From NCBI GenBank assembly GCA_023379515.1, contig JAMCQQ010000063.1:1-64000 (forward strand): 64,000 nt of DNA. The letters run 5' to 3'. Numbering within the stretch: the stretch's first letter is position 1; every line of letters starts with the position of its first letter. Shown in pieces: positions 55,623 to 64,000 of the stretch. Source of the stretch: Actinomycetota bacterium (GTDB lineage: Bacteria > Actinomycetota > Humimicrobiia > Humimicrobiales > Humimicrobiaceae). Both the position numbers and the translations under genes were made by a program. The notes below the pieces were generated by a model. That model was not told the origin of the DNA, ran no database searches, and worked only from the letters and a program-made list of their open reading frames with translations.

Positions 55623-56636
55623 TTATCTTGTGAAAGCCTTTTTTATAATAACTTCGTTACTTATTAAAATGTCAACATACTGGGCTCTTTCATAAAAATA
55701 TGGATCTTTCATATTCTTTTTTGACAGCTTTCCTTTAAAATCTGAAATTTCCCTGTAGCCTTTTAAATCCATCCATGTCTGTATTTCATTAATCATTTTG
55801 GGGATATGATCTATGCCGTTTCTGTAAATTGTACTTACTGATTGAGTGCAGGAAGCTCCTGATAAAATCATTTTAATTACATCACTTCCGTTATATATTC
55901 CGGTACTGCTGCAGATATCCGCGTTAATGTTTCCGAAAGCAAGTCCGGTCCAGCGAATTGGTATCTTATTTTCATGTTCACATGAAAGGGTTATCGGATA
56001 AACATATTTTTCATCATCAATATTTATTTGCGGCTGAAAAAGTTTGTTGAACAGTACAAATCCCTTTACGCCTTCCTTATCCATCCTGTAAATCACATTT
56101 AATGTATTTGAGTAAAAATAACTTAGCTTAACGCTGAAAGGGATTGAAATTTCTTTATTGATACTTTGCAGTATGTCAAGCTGCTCTTTTTCAATTTCAG
56201 AAGATGCTTTTTTAATGCTTGAAGGAACTGAATAAAAATTTAATTCAATTCCATCCACTCCTGTTTCTTCAATTTTTTTAGCATAATCAATCCAGGTATC
56301 CTTTGAAACTGCATTCAAGCTCGCGATAACGGGAATTTTTAAGATGCTCTTTAATTTTTTTAATTTAAACAGATGTTCCTTAGGGCCCGAATGTTTAAAT
56401 TCAGGAAATATACTGATCATCTCTGCATGACGTTCGGTATATTCCTCAATTTGTTCTTCCATCTGCAGGCTTTCAAGTTCAATTTGTTCCTCAAAAAGAG
56501 ATTTGTATACGACAGCAGCCGCTCCGGCTTCTTCAATTTTTTTTACCTTTTCAAAATCAGCCATCATATTATTAGCGCCTATAATAATTGGATTTTTTAA
56601 AGCAATTCCCATGTAAGTTGTTTTTAAACTAACCAT
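55623..56636 (-). CDS. Dihydroorotate dehydrogenase-like flavoprotein
   Basis: This 337-residue FMN-type TIM barrel opens with the PyrD-like L-K-N-P-I-I-I-G-A-N. It contains V-I-A-S-L-N near residue 104, E-L-N-F-Y near 130 and a late G-A-S-C-T-Q-S near 270. It belongs to the DHOD-like group often encoded near PFOR genes, not to the pyrimidine pathway enzyme proper. No pyr genes are present. It lies 196 bases upstream of nifJ on the same strand. Its electron partner and substrate are unknown. Confidence 0.85.
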   Translation of the reverse strand: MVSLKTTYMGIALKNPIIIGANNMMADFEKVKKIEEAGAAAVVYKSLFEEQIELESLQMEEQIEEYTERHAEMISIFPEFKHSGPKEHLFKLKKLKSILKIPVIASLNAVSKDTWIDYAKKIEETGVDGIELNFYSVPSSIKKASSEIEKEQLDILQSINKEISIPFSVKLSYFYSNTLNVIYRMDKEGVKGFVLFNKLFQPQINIDDEKYVYPITLSCEHENKIPIRWTGLAFGNINADICSSTGIYNGSDVIKMILSGASCTQSVSTIYRNGIDHIPKMINEIQTWMDLKGYREISDFKGKLSKKNMKDPYFYERAQYVDILISNEVIIKKAFTR

Positions 56637-56757
56637 TTGACTCCTCCTGACTATAAAGAAGGGATATTATTATTTTAAAAACATCAAAAACATTATATTA
56701 TATCATTTTAATAAGAATAATTCTTTTCAAATTCCTTAAAAAATTTTATTTGGATTA

Positions 56758-56786
56758 TTGACATGAGATGATTATTAAATTATATT
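56758..56786 (+). promoter_or_regulatory. Promoter of locus D
   Basis: TTGACA (56758-56763) and TATATT (56781-56786) are 17 bases apart. About 200 bases of AT-rich leader follow before the PHP gene at 56999. I see no riboswitch or stable fold in the leader. The remainder of the 56637-56998 gap holds no gene. Confidence 0.6.
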
Positions 56787-56998
56787 GTTATATTAATATA
56801 ATAAAATAACAATTTGGTATTTAGTGTAAAGATTCGAACAAGATAAGGTTAAGCCATACAGTTAATAAAATACAAAAGATCTTACTATGCAATGTTGAGA
56901 TTATACTTATATCATTTTAAAACCATGCATATTTAATTTGTGTAAATATAAATTAAAATAAATAAAAGTATGACCGATTTCTCTAAGGTTTCTATAAT

Positions 56999-58684
56999 AT
57001 GAAAGAAATAATTTATAAAATTGGCAAACCGAAAGAAGATGGAAATTTATTATTATATGGTTTTTCTGTACCAAATATTTACACATTGGATGAAAGAGAA
57101 TTAACAGAAATTGATTATAGATGGGTAGAAAAAATAGCGGCTATCAAAGCACCAAAACAAAGTGAAGGTTGTGTTGGTGTTACTTTTAAGATATCTTCTC
57201 CTAAATATCAAGAAGTTATTATATATAAAGGAAATTCTAACAATATTGAAATTGGAAGAATTGCTATTTCTGGAAAAAAAGAATGGGAAACTATTTATCT
57301 TAAATTTCAAAATAAAATAAGTTTCGAAAATAATGAGATAATAAAATTTATTGCTAAAAAACAATACCTTGGGTTTTGGAGGCAGAATTGTTATAGATTA
57401 AGCGATATTATTTTTCATTACGAATATGAAATTATTTCTAATAAAAATAACCAATTAAGGAAAAAAAGCAATTATAGACTGCTTCTTGGGGATTTGCATG
57501 TACACACAAATGCATCATTATGTTCTAGAGAAGAAGATTTTGGATCATTTGAAGACAATATTGAAAAGGCAAAAAGAAATAACTTAGATTTTATTAGTTT
57601 CACTGATCATCCTGAACATTTTTTACATTTTGATGTATTAAAGGATTTTTTTAAAGTATATAACGATTATAAAAAAAAGCCGTTTATAGTGATCCCAGGA
57701 TTTGAATGGGCATCAAAGACTTTTGGAAATTATAATGTATATTTTAATGATATCCCTAATCCTAGTATTTTTAAGCATACTTATGAACAAAAAGCTAATT
57801 CTTTAAAAAAACTTTGGGAGATATGTGAAAATAGCGGAACTAAATTTATAACCGTTCCACATCATTTATATCATCCATATATTATTTTAAACACTAGTTA
57901 TAAAATACCGGTAAAGTACCAAACAGTAGTAGAAATAATTTCTTGTTGGGGTTCAAGTGAAAGTTTTTCTCAGGGTAATTTAAATACAAATTTCCCAGTC
58001 AAAGACCCATATAAAATAAATCCTGGTTTCTTTGTTGAGGATATATTAAGAAGGGGACAGAAATTGGGTTTTGTTGGGGGAACAGACTGTCATAATTTCT
58101 GGCCTGGTTCTGCAGGTTTAACTGGTGTATATACAAAAGATTTTACTTTAAAAGCTATTTTTAATGCTATAAAAAGTAGAAAAACATATGCAACTACTGG
58201 AGTTAAATTGAGATTAAAAGTAATGATGAACAATCAGCTGATGGGGCATATTTTTAAGGTTAATCAGTACTCAATAAACCAACTCTATCCTTTGCAATTT
58301 AAAATTGATGTAAAAGGGACTAGTAATATTAAAAAAGTAGAAATTATCTCTAATGGTTATGTTATAAAAGAAATAAAATTCAGAAACAGAACGATTAATA
58401 AAAATATTGAACTTGAAATTAAACGTGGAACATATGAACTTACAGATGCAGACAGATATTATTATGTTAAGGTATATCAAGAAAAAGGGAACGAATATTT
58501 TTCAGATAAAGGTATTGCATGGTCGAGTCCTATTTGGATAGATTATGATTTTAATGAATCTCCAGTGGGTGAAATTTTTGAAGATAAAGAATTTATTGAT
58601 ATGGAAAATTATAAATTTAACCCTTTTTTTAATATACCAAGGAAATTAAAAGGACCAAAAAGAAAAGAACTTATGAGATTATAA
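56999..58684 (+). CDS. PHP-domain metal-dependent phosphoesterase-like protein
   Basis: This 561-residue protein has an N-terminal beta-rich region of about 155 residues. A PHP domain follows, with G-D-L-H-V-H-T at 164-170, F-T-D-H near 201, E-W near 240, P-H-H-L-Y-H near 284 and G-G-T-D-C-H near 361, the usual His/Asp metal ligands. A C-terminal beta-rich region ends the protein. There is no signal peptide. PHP proteins hydrolyse phosphoesters, and long ones like this accompany glycan-degradation genes in several phyla. It leads locus D ahead of the sulfatase-like gene. No Shine-Dalgarno is evident. Confidence 0.78.
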   Translation: MKEIIYKIGKPKEDGNLLLYGFSVPNIYTLDERELTEIDYRWVEKIAAIKAPKQSEGCVGVTFKISSPKYQEVIIYKGNSNNIEIGRIAISGKKEWETIYLKFQNKISFENNEIIKFIAKKQYLGFWRQNCYRLSDIIFHYEYEIISNKNNQLRKKSNYRLLLGDLHVHTNASLCSREEDFGSFEDNIEKAKRNNLDFISFTDHPEHFLHFDVLKDFFKVYNDYKKKPFIVIPGFEWASKTFGNYNVYFNDIPNPSIFKHTYEQKANSLKKLWEICENSGTKFITVPHHLYHPYIILNTSYKIPVKYQTVVEIISCWGSSESFSQGNLNTNFPVKDPYKINPGFFVEDILRRGQKLGFVGGTDCHNFWPGSAGLTGVYTKDFTLKAIFNAIKSRKTYATTGVKLRLKVMMNNQLMGHIFKVNQYSINQLYPLQFKIDVKGTSNIKKVEIISNGYVIKEIKFRNRTINKNIELEIKRGTYELTDADRYYYVKVYQEKGNEYFSDKGIAWSSPIWIDYDFNESPVGEIFEDKEFIDMENYKFNPFFNIPRKLKGPKRKELMRL

Positions 58685-58852
58685 GGTTAAAACAAAAGCG
58701 TATATTTTTTTAATATTAATATTTTTTTCAAGAATGGATAATATAAGGTTTTTTCTGTAATTTGAAACAAGCTCTTTAACATAATGTTTATCAATTTCCA
58801 AAATATTATTACTAATAGTTTAAAACATTAACACGATAGATAGGAGTTGAAA

Positions 58853-60256
58853 ATGAATATAATAGTAATAGTATCAGATACTTTAAGAAGAGATCATCTT
58901 GGCTGTTATGGAAATAAGGATATAATAACTCCTTATATAGATGAGTTTTCAAAGAGCAGTCTGAAGTTTAATAATGCTTATGCAACTTCTTTCCCGACCA
59001 TGCCATGTAGGGCAGATCTTTATACTGGTAAGTATACTTTTACATATTTAGGATGGAATCCTATAACTAACGAAGAAAAAGTGCTTCCAGAAATATTACA
59101 GAAAGCAGGTTATACTACAATTGCTGCTGTTGATACTCCTTTCTTCAAGCGTTTTGGTTATGGATATGACCGGGGATTTAGAGACTTTGTAGAAATTTGT
59201 GGTCAGGACGTTAAACTTGATGGTCCTAGGATTAGATCATATTGGAGGAACGAAGAGGATCGTTTTGCACCAAGAACATTTATAGCTGCTGAAAAGTTAT
59301 TAGAATATTATTATAAGGAAAAATTTTTCCTATATATTGATACATGGGATCCGCATGAGCCATGGTACCCACCAGATTATTACGTAAAGTTATATAGGCC
59401 AAAATACAATGGTGAAGGCCATGTTGCGCCATCTTATTGGGATGATATGAAGGAAGCAGGTCTAACAAAAGATGATATCGAGTTATGCCATGATTGTTAT
59501 TGCGGGGAAGTAACCATGGTGGATAGATGTGTTGGTAAATTATTAGATAAAGTAAAGAAATTAGGGATATGGGATGATACTGTAATAATATTTACATCAG
59601 ATCACGGGTTTTGTTTCGGTGAGCATGGATTATTTGGAAAAGCTAAAGCTAGAAACACATCTTTTTTCAATAAAAAAGTAATGATGTCAGATTTTTATGA
59701 TCCTATTAAAACGGAAAAAGTTAACGAATATAAGGCTAGTTGGGAATATTTTCCGTTATATCAAGAAATAGCAAGAATACCATTTATTATCTACATACCA
59801 GAACAGAAATCAAGAGAAATAAATAGTTTGATCTCCATTGTAGATATAATGCCAACAATATTGGAATTAAGCGAAATTAAAGCACCAGATACAGTACAAG
59901 GAATATCGATAGTTCCTTTAATTGAAAATAAGAAGGATCATATAAGAGATTTCACAGTAACGTCATATCCATTGTATAACGTTGGAGACAAAAGCAGGAT
60001 TGTTGATGGAATGATAAAAGCAATAAGTGAACATTTACCTGCAACTATAAATACAGAAAAATGGTCAATGATTTATGCTGATAATAATACTCCAGTAAGA
60101 TTGTACAATATTTTAGAAGACCCTGCACAAATAAAAAATGTCTTTAATGATAATAAAGAAGTCGCTATAAAACTACATAAAAAATATTATGAATTGCTGG
60201 AAAAAGTTGAAACAGATAAAAGGTTTTTAATTAATAGAAAATATGTTGCAAATTAA
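58853..60256 (+). CDS. Sulfatase-family hydrolase with Thr at the formylglycine position
   Basis: This protein of about 467 residues has the sulfatase/alkaline-phosphatase fold: I-V-S-D-T near 6-10, R-R-D-H-L-G-C-Y-G, D-P-H-E-P-W-Y-P near 167 and T-S-D-H-G-F near 252. The active-site motif, normally Cys/Ser-x-P-x-Arg followed by T-G, reads T49-M-P-C-R53 then T58-G59. Thr cannot become formylglycine, so it may act as the direct nucleophile, as in related phosphodiesterases. There is no signal peptide, so it acts in the cytoplasm. I chose ATG 58853, with TAGGAG 6 bases upstream. It belongs with the PHP gene and the sugar importer that follows. Confidence 0.85.
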   Translation: MNIIVIVSDTLRRDHLGCYGNKDIITPYIDEFSKSSLKFNNAYATSFPTMPCRADLYTGKYTFTYLGWNPITNEEKVLPEILQKAGYTTIAAVDTPFFKRFGYGYDRGFRDFVEICGQDVKLDGPRIRSYWRNEEDRFAPRTFIAAEKLLEYYYKEKFFLYIDTWDPHEPWYPPDYYVKLYRPKYNGEGHVAPSYWDDMKEAGLTKDDIELCHDCYCGEVTMVDRCVGKLLDKVKKLGIWDDTVIIFTSDHGFCFGEHGLFGKAKARNTSFFNKKVMMSDFYDPIKTEKVNEYKASWEYFPLYQEIARIPFIIYIPEQKSREINSLISIVDIMPTILELSEIKAPDTVQGISIVPLIENKKDHIRDFTVTSYPLYNVGDKSRIVDGMIKAISEHLPATINTEKWSMIYADNNTPVRLYNILEDPAQIKNVFNDNKEVAIKLHKKYYELLEKVETDKRFLINRKYVAN

Positions 60257-60418
60257 TATTGGTAGAATAATTATTAATAGGGATAAAAAGGAGCTTCAGA
60301 AAATTCAAATTTCTTATTATAAAAGATTACAATTAAAGTCTAAAAATAGGTTCTTAGAGAGGATTTTTAATTATTTCATAATTCAATTTATATTATAAGT
60401 AAATAATAAATCGTAATG

Positions 60419-60502
60419 ATTAACACGATAGGAGGTGAGATCAAGAAACTTTTTTTAGATGTGCAATAAAATATAAGAATCAGATATTATCATGATAGGA
60501 GG
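60419..60502 (+). promoter_or_regulatory. Two orphan Shine-Dalgarno motifs and a repeated 12-mer upstream of the locus D binding-protein gene
   Basis: GGAGG occurs at 60431-60435 and 60498-60502, both in a GATAGGAGGTGA context, without a start codon at a workable distance. ATTAACACGATA (60419-60430) is identical to 58827-58838, just before the sulfatase-like gene. The 309-base gap 60257-60565 holds no other feature that I can support. Confidence 0.5.
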
Positions 60503-60565
60503 TGATTAAAAGATATTTTTATTTATTTTTTAAAAAAATTGTTAAAAAAGGAGATATTTCAAAAA

Positions 60566-61915
60566 ATGAAAAAATTAAAAATTTTTACAATTATTCTTTT
60601 AACTTTGGCAGTTATTGCTACTCTTGTTATTTTGCCTGGTTGTAAAAAAGCAGTTACTACTACTACTACAACAACAACTGCAGCAGCCGAAACCACAGCA
60701 GAAGTTGCTACAACAACTTCCCCATCAGAAAAAGTTGTCTTAACAGTATGGAAAGGACCACATGGAGTTGATGATGCTGTAGCTTTATCGGATGCTATAA
60801 GTGCTTTCGAATCTGATCACCCTAATGTTACCATAGAATTAGGATCATTGCCTTGGGATAATTTCGTTGAAAAAATGGTTACTTCTATAGGAGCGGGTAA
60901 CCCACCAGATTTATTTCTAGCATCTCTGCCAATGGTCGGAAGTTATGTTGAAAGATTATTAGATTATAATAATCTTTTTACTAAAGAAGAAATGCAATTT
61001 CTTACCAAAGGAGTTTCTAAAGAACAACTTGAGTCTTGTATTTATAAAGGGAAACAATTTGGTATACCTTATGGAGGTGTAACAACCGGTTTTGCATATA
61101 ATATAGATTTATTACAAGAAGCTGGATTTAAGAATCCCCCCGACACATTGGAAGAACTACGTCAAATGGCTAAAGTTTTAACCAAGGACATAAATAACGA
61201 TGGAATAATAGATCAGTATGGATGGGGACAGTTATCCTATGATACAGGGGAAGCAAAACCCGATATATTTTTGTATCAATACGGAGATACTTTGTTAAAT
61301 AAAGACCAAACAGATATTGGTTATGATAATGGAGCGGGGCTAGAAGCGTTTAAATATATTGATCAACTTTGGAATATCGATAAGAGTGCTGTACCGCCGG
61401 GTTTATATCCAGGGACTACATCGACCGACGCATTCTTAAATGGAAAATTTGCAATGTGGATAACTCATTCACCAATAATTAAGTTGTTGGATAAATATCC
61501 TAATTTTCATCTGGGTGTCACAGTTAATCCTCAAGGCCCAGGAAAAGAGTTAGCTGATGGAAGAGGTACTTGGGCAGGTTTTTCTTTTTGGAGCATAGCA
61601 GATAATGCAAAACATATTGATCTTGCCAAAGAGTTTATCTTATATTTACATAATCCTAAATATATGGTGAAGCCTATGGAGATGTTTGGATATTTCCCTA
61701 TGAGTTCTGAAGTAAAGATGAAATTATCACCATTAATGGAAAGCTTTAATAAAAATATCCCATATGGTATTCCATATCCAATGCATAAAAAATTTAAGGA
61801 ATTGCAAAAGGTAGCCATTTGGGGAGAGATATCGGCGCTTCAAACAGGGGTTAAAACACCAGAGCAAGCATTTAAAGATTCTGTAGCAGCTGGGCGTAGG
61901 ATACTTAGTGAATAA
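60566..61915 (+). CDS. CUT1 sugar-binding lipoprotein (extracellular solute-binding family 1), locus D
   Basis: This protein of about 449 residues has a lipoprotein signal with L-P-G-C near residue 26, a Thr/Ala/Glu linker to about 55 and a MalE/UgpB-type domain with W-K-G-P-H-G and G-N-P-P-D-L near 110. Such proteins bind oligosaccharides or glycosides. I chose ATG 60566, where the signal peptide begins. The upstream TTG at 60539 has no ribosome site. The two permeases at 62047 and 62946 are its partners. A hairpin follows at 61943. Confidence 0.9.
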   Translation: MKKLKIFTIILLTLAVIATLVILPGCKKAVTTTTTTTTAAAETTAEVATTTSPSEKVVLTVWKGPHGVDDAVALSDAISAFESDHPNVTIELGSLPWDNFVEKMVTSIGAGNPPDLFLASLPMVGSYVERLLDYNNLFTKEEMQFLTKGVSKEQLESCIYKGKQFGIPYGGVTTGFAYNIDLLQEAGFKNPPDTLEELRQMAKVLTKDINNDGIIDQYGWGQLSYDTGEAKPDIFLYQYGDTLLNKDQTDIGYDNGAGLEAFKYIDQLWNIDKSAVPPGLYPGTTSTDAFLNGKFAMWITHSPIIKLLDKYPNFHLGVTVNPQGPGKELADGRGTWAGFSFWSIADNAKHIDLAKEFILYLHNPKYMVKPMEMFGYFPMSSEVKMKLSPLMESFNKNIPYGIPYPMHKKFKELQKVAIWGEISALQTGVKTPEQAFKDSVAAGRRILSE

Positions 61916-61942
61916 TAAATAACAAGATGTTTATTTAATAAG

Positions 61943-61981
61943 AACAGAGTACCTTAAAATTTTGCTTTTAGGTACTCTGTT
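61943..61981 (+). terminator. Intercistronic hairpin after locus D binding-protein gene
   Basis: AACAGAGTACCT (from 61943) pairs with AGGTACTCTGTT (to 61981), extended by an AAAA/TTTT step with one bulged T. No T-run follows, and the permease gene starts 66 bases later. Confidence 0.72.
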
Positions 61982-62046
61982 AATAAAAATGTTAATCTAA
62001 GTTATAGTTAAAATTAATAATTTGATTTTATAATTCGAGGTTGAAA

Positions 62047-62940
62047 TTGAACTTTCTAAAAATTAATTTTGAGAAGATTAGAAAGAATAAATTTGCATAT
62101 TTTATGCTTTCACCAGGATTATCATTATGGGTAGTATTTTACATATTTGGTTTTTTTTGGATAGTAGTGGCATCTTTTCAAAAAGGTTCAATTGCAAGTT
62201 CAAAAGAATTTATAGGGTTTAAAAACTATATAAATGTTTTTAATGACCCACTTTTTTTAAAAACCATATTAAATACGATTCAATATATGTTTTTGATAGT
62301 TATCCCCTTAATTATTTTCTCTTTATTAATTGCTATTATTTTAAATAAAATAAATAAAAGAATGCAGAATATAACCAGAGCGTTACTATTTATTCCTATG
62401 CTAACCTCGATAGTTGCTGCTGCAATAATTTGGAGAATTATGGTGAACCCTGATATGGGGATTATAAGCAATATATTTAAATTTTTTTCTATACAATCAC
62501 CTAATTGGTTCGGTGATCCAAAATTTACTAAATATTTATTATCATTTATTGAAATATGGAGACAATTACCATTTTTCATTGTAACTTTTTTAGCTGCAAT
62601 ACAAAATGTAGATAAGGAATTATTGGAAGCAGGATATTTAGATGGAGCAAATTATCTTCAATTATTTATTAAAATAATTTTGCCTGTAATTAAACCGGTT
62701 TTGTTATTTGGAGTCGTTATGTCTACCATTTGGTCTCTTCAATTGTTTGCTTCAGTTTATGTACTTACAAAAGGAGGACCTGTGGATTCCACTTCTTCAT
62801 TAGTTTGGTATATATATCAGTATACCTTTCTGTTTAGTAATGTTGGTAAAGGAATGGTAGCAACAATAATTTTGCTGATATTAATTTTTATTATTACTTT
62901 TATTAATTTAAAGATATTAAAATATGGTCAAGAGGGTTAA
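62047..62940 (+). CDS. CUT1 sugar ABC permease 1 (MalF/UgpA-like), locus D
   Basis: This protein of about 297 residues has six hydrophobic segments and the permease EAA loop E-A-x-Y-L-D-G-A-N near 197-205. It also has W-R-I-M-V-N-P near 125. I chose TTG 62047 because GAGG lies 6 bases before it; the TTG at 62041 touches that site. It pairs with the permease at 62946. No ATPase gene is present before the window ends. Confidence 0.9.
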   Translation: MNFLKINFEKIRKNKFAYFMLSPGLSLWVVFYIFGFFWIVVASFQKGSIASSKEFIGFKNYINVFNDPLFLKTILNTIQYMFLIVIPLIIFSLLIAIILNKINKRMQNITRALLFIPMLTSIVAAAIIWRIMVNPDMGIISNIFKFFSIQSPNWFGDPKFTKYLLSFIEIWRQLPFFIVTFLAAIQNVDKELLEAGYLDGANYLQLFIKIILPVIKPVLLFGVVMSTIWSLQLFASVYVLTKGGPVDSTSSLVWYIYQYTFLFSNVGKGMVATIILLILIFIITFINLKILKYGQEG

Positions 62941-62945
62941 TAAAT

Positions 62946-63800
62946 TTGATTAATGAGCCAATAAGTCTGAAAAAAACTAAGAAATATTCATTTTTAAAAT
63001 TTATAAATTATTCATCAATGTATATTTTTTTAGCAATAGCAGTTATTGTTTCCTTAGGTCCATTTACTGAAATATTAAGATTATCTTTTAAAGACACCAT
63101 GTTTTTAATTGGTTCAGAAGATATTAAATATTCGTTAATAAATTATATCAATCTATTAACAAAAACAAATTTTTTAAGATGGACTCTTAATACTATAATA
63201 TATGCATTTTCAGTTGTAGTAATTAAAGTTATTTTAGATACACTTACCGGATACATATTTGCAAAATTTAATTTTCCTGGTAAAAATTTTATTTTCTTAG
63301 GGGTATTAGGAACAATAATGATACCATTTGCAGTGTTAATATATCCATCTTATGTGATAATTACAAAATTAGGTTTAATAAATACCTATCCTGGGTTAAT
63401 AATACCTATGCTTGCTAATCCCTTTGGCATCTTTTTGATGAGGCAGTTTATATCATCTATACCTAATGATATCATCGAATCTGCAAGAATAGACGGTTGT
63501 ACAGAATTAGGTATTTTTTTTAAGATTATAATACCATTAAGTAGACCCGGTCAAACTGTGCTTGCTATTATAACTTTTGTTTGGCAGTGGACAAATCTTA
63601 TTTGGCCTCTTGTTGTTACTAACAAAGATCAAATGAGAACATTACCTTTAGGGTTGGCAACTATTCCTACCGAATATATTGTGGATTGGGGTATTATGGC
63701 AGCAGGGGCCCTTTTAAGTATTGCCCCCATATTAATATTTTTTTTAATATATCAAAAAGGATTTATTGAAGGTATGACTTCGGGAGCTGTAAAAGGTTAA
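62946..63800 (+). CDS. CUT1 sugar ABC permease 2 (MalG/UgpE-like), locus D
   Basis: This 284-residue membrane protein has six hydrophobic segments and the EAA loop E-S-A-R-I-D-G-C near 179-186. It starts with TTG, 5 bases after the first permease stop, with AAGAGGG inside the previous gene. It completes the CUT1 membrane channel. CUT1 importers often share a general MsmK-type ATPase encoded elsewhere, which would explain the missing ATPase. Confidence 0.9.
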   Translation: MINEPISLKKTKKYSFLKFINYSSMYIFLAIAVIVSLGPFTEILRLSFKDTMFLIGSEDIKYSLINYINLLTKTNFLRWTLNTIIYAFSVVVIKVILDTLTGYIFAKFNFPGKNFIFLGVLGTIMIPFAVLIYPSYVIITKLGLINTYPGLIIPMLANPFGIFLMRQFISSIPNDIIESARIDGCTELGIFFKIIIPLSRPGQTVLAIITFVWQWTNLIWPLVVTNKDQMRTLPLGLATIPTEYIVDWGIMAAGALLSIAPILIFFLIYQKGFIEGMTSGAVKG

Positions 63801-63840
63801 ATTAAAAAATGATTTTATTAGCTTTTTAAATTAGAGAATT

Positions 63841-63872
63841 TGATATTTATTTGTTGGTTTTAATAAATATCA
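63841..63872 (+). terminator. AT-rich inverted repeat after the last permease gene
   Basis: TGATATTTATT (63841-63851) pairs perfectly with AATAAATATCA (63862-63872) around a 10-base loop. It is AT-only in most positions and lacks a T-run, so it may be a weak terminator or an operator for a gene beyond the window. The final 200 bases show no gene. Confidence 0.45.
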
Positions 63873-64000
63873 TGGCTACTTTAACAGAAAGATTAGAAAA
63901 AAGGCCTATATTTATTTTTTAGCTAATATAAAAAGCAATATATATGATTATATTATTTGTGGTTATGAATTTAAAAAAGGGAATTGCTTAGAGATATTAC

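Overview
The window is AT-rich DNA (roughly 30% G+C by eye) from an anaerobic, sugar-fermenting bacterium that uses the standard code, with TGA read as stop. Four things point to a monoderm-type anaerobe: a long SRP RNA that includes the Alu-type 5' domain, placed directly upstream of dnaX; a single-chain pyruvate:ferredoxin oxidoreductase; ADP-forming acyl-CoA ligase chemistry; and many ABC-transporter lipoproteins with Thr/Glu/Ala-rich linkers after the lipobox. Low-GC clostridia-like, Atribacterota-like or deep actinobacterial lineages would all fit. I cannot name the taxon from sequence alone.

Layout. 1-11.5 kb is mixed housekeeping: the end of a GGDEF protein, an Fe-alcohol dehydrogenase, a transglutaminase-like lipoprotein, tRNA-Ser(GGA), DegV, a ParA-like ATPase, an M29 aminopeptidase, tRNA-Ser(CGA) followed by a 167-bp tandem repeat array, a HEPN/MNT pair, a cytoplasmic 5'-nucleotidase-like protein, an atypical PII protein and an MFS exporter. 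11.6-14.2 kb is SRP RNA-dnaX-ebfC. recR normally follows ebfC, but here it lies 28 kb away at 42.4 kb. Two carbohydrate loci fill the gap. Locus A (14.4-23.5 kb) has a SorC regulator, FGGY kinase, UroD-like protein, CUT2 permease, binding protein, ATPase and a second SorC regulator. Locus B (24.7-42.2 kb) has Zn-dehydrogenase, FGGY kinase, CUT2 transporter, class II aldolase, E1 alpha/beta, ADP-forming acyl-CoA ligase, AraC regulator, a second binding protein, Fe-dehydrogenase, cupin and UroD-like protein.

Locus C (43.1-51.8 kb) is rhamnose-type: mutarotase, TIM-barrel isomerase, UroD-like protein, CUT2 transporter with two permeases, and LacI. It lies between recR and nifJ. A 76-bp remnant of the nifJ 3' end abuts recR, so a 78-bp imperfect direct repeat brackets the 8.8-kb locus. 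nifJ and a dihydroorotate-dehydrogenase-like gene follow on the minus strand. Locus D (56.7-63.8 kb) has a PHP protein, a sulfatase-family hydrolase with Thr in place of the FGly Cys/Ser, and a CUT1 binding protein with two permeases but no ATPase.

The loci read as parallel uptake routes: periplasm-facing capture, import, oxidation or isomerisation, phosphorylation, aldol cleavage, then pyruvate or acyl-CoA oxidation with ATP recovery. Three patterns recur and are the most interesting part of the window. (1) tRNA-Ser is followed by GC-rich repeats that each carry the tRNA 3' end. (2) All five binding-protein genes have a downstream hairpin, and most have strong Shine-Dalgarno motifs upstream with no obvious ORF. 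(3) Each of the three CUT2 loci has a UroD-superfamily protein, with no heme genes in sight.
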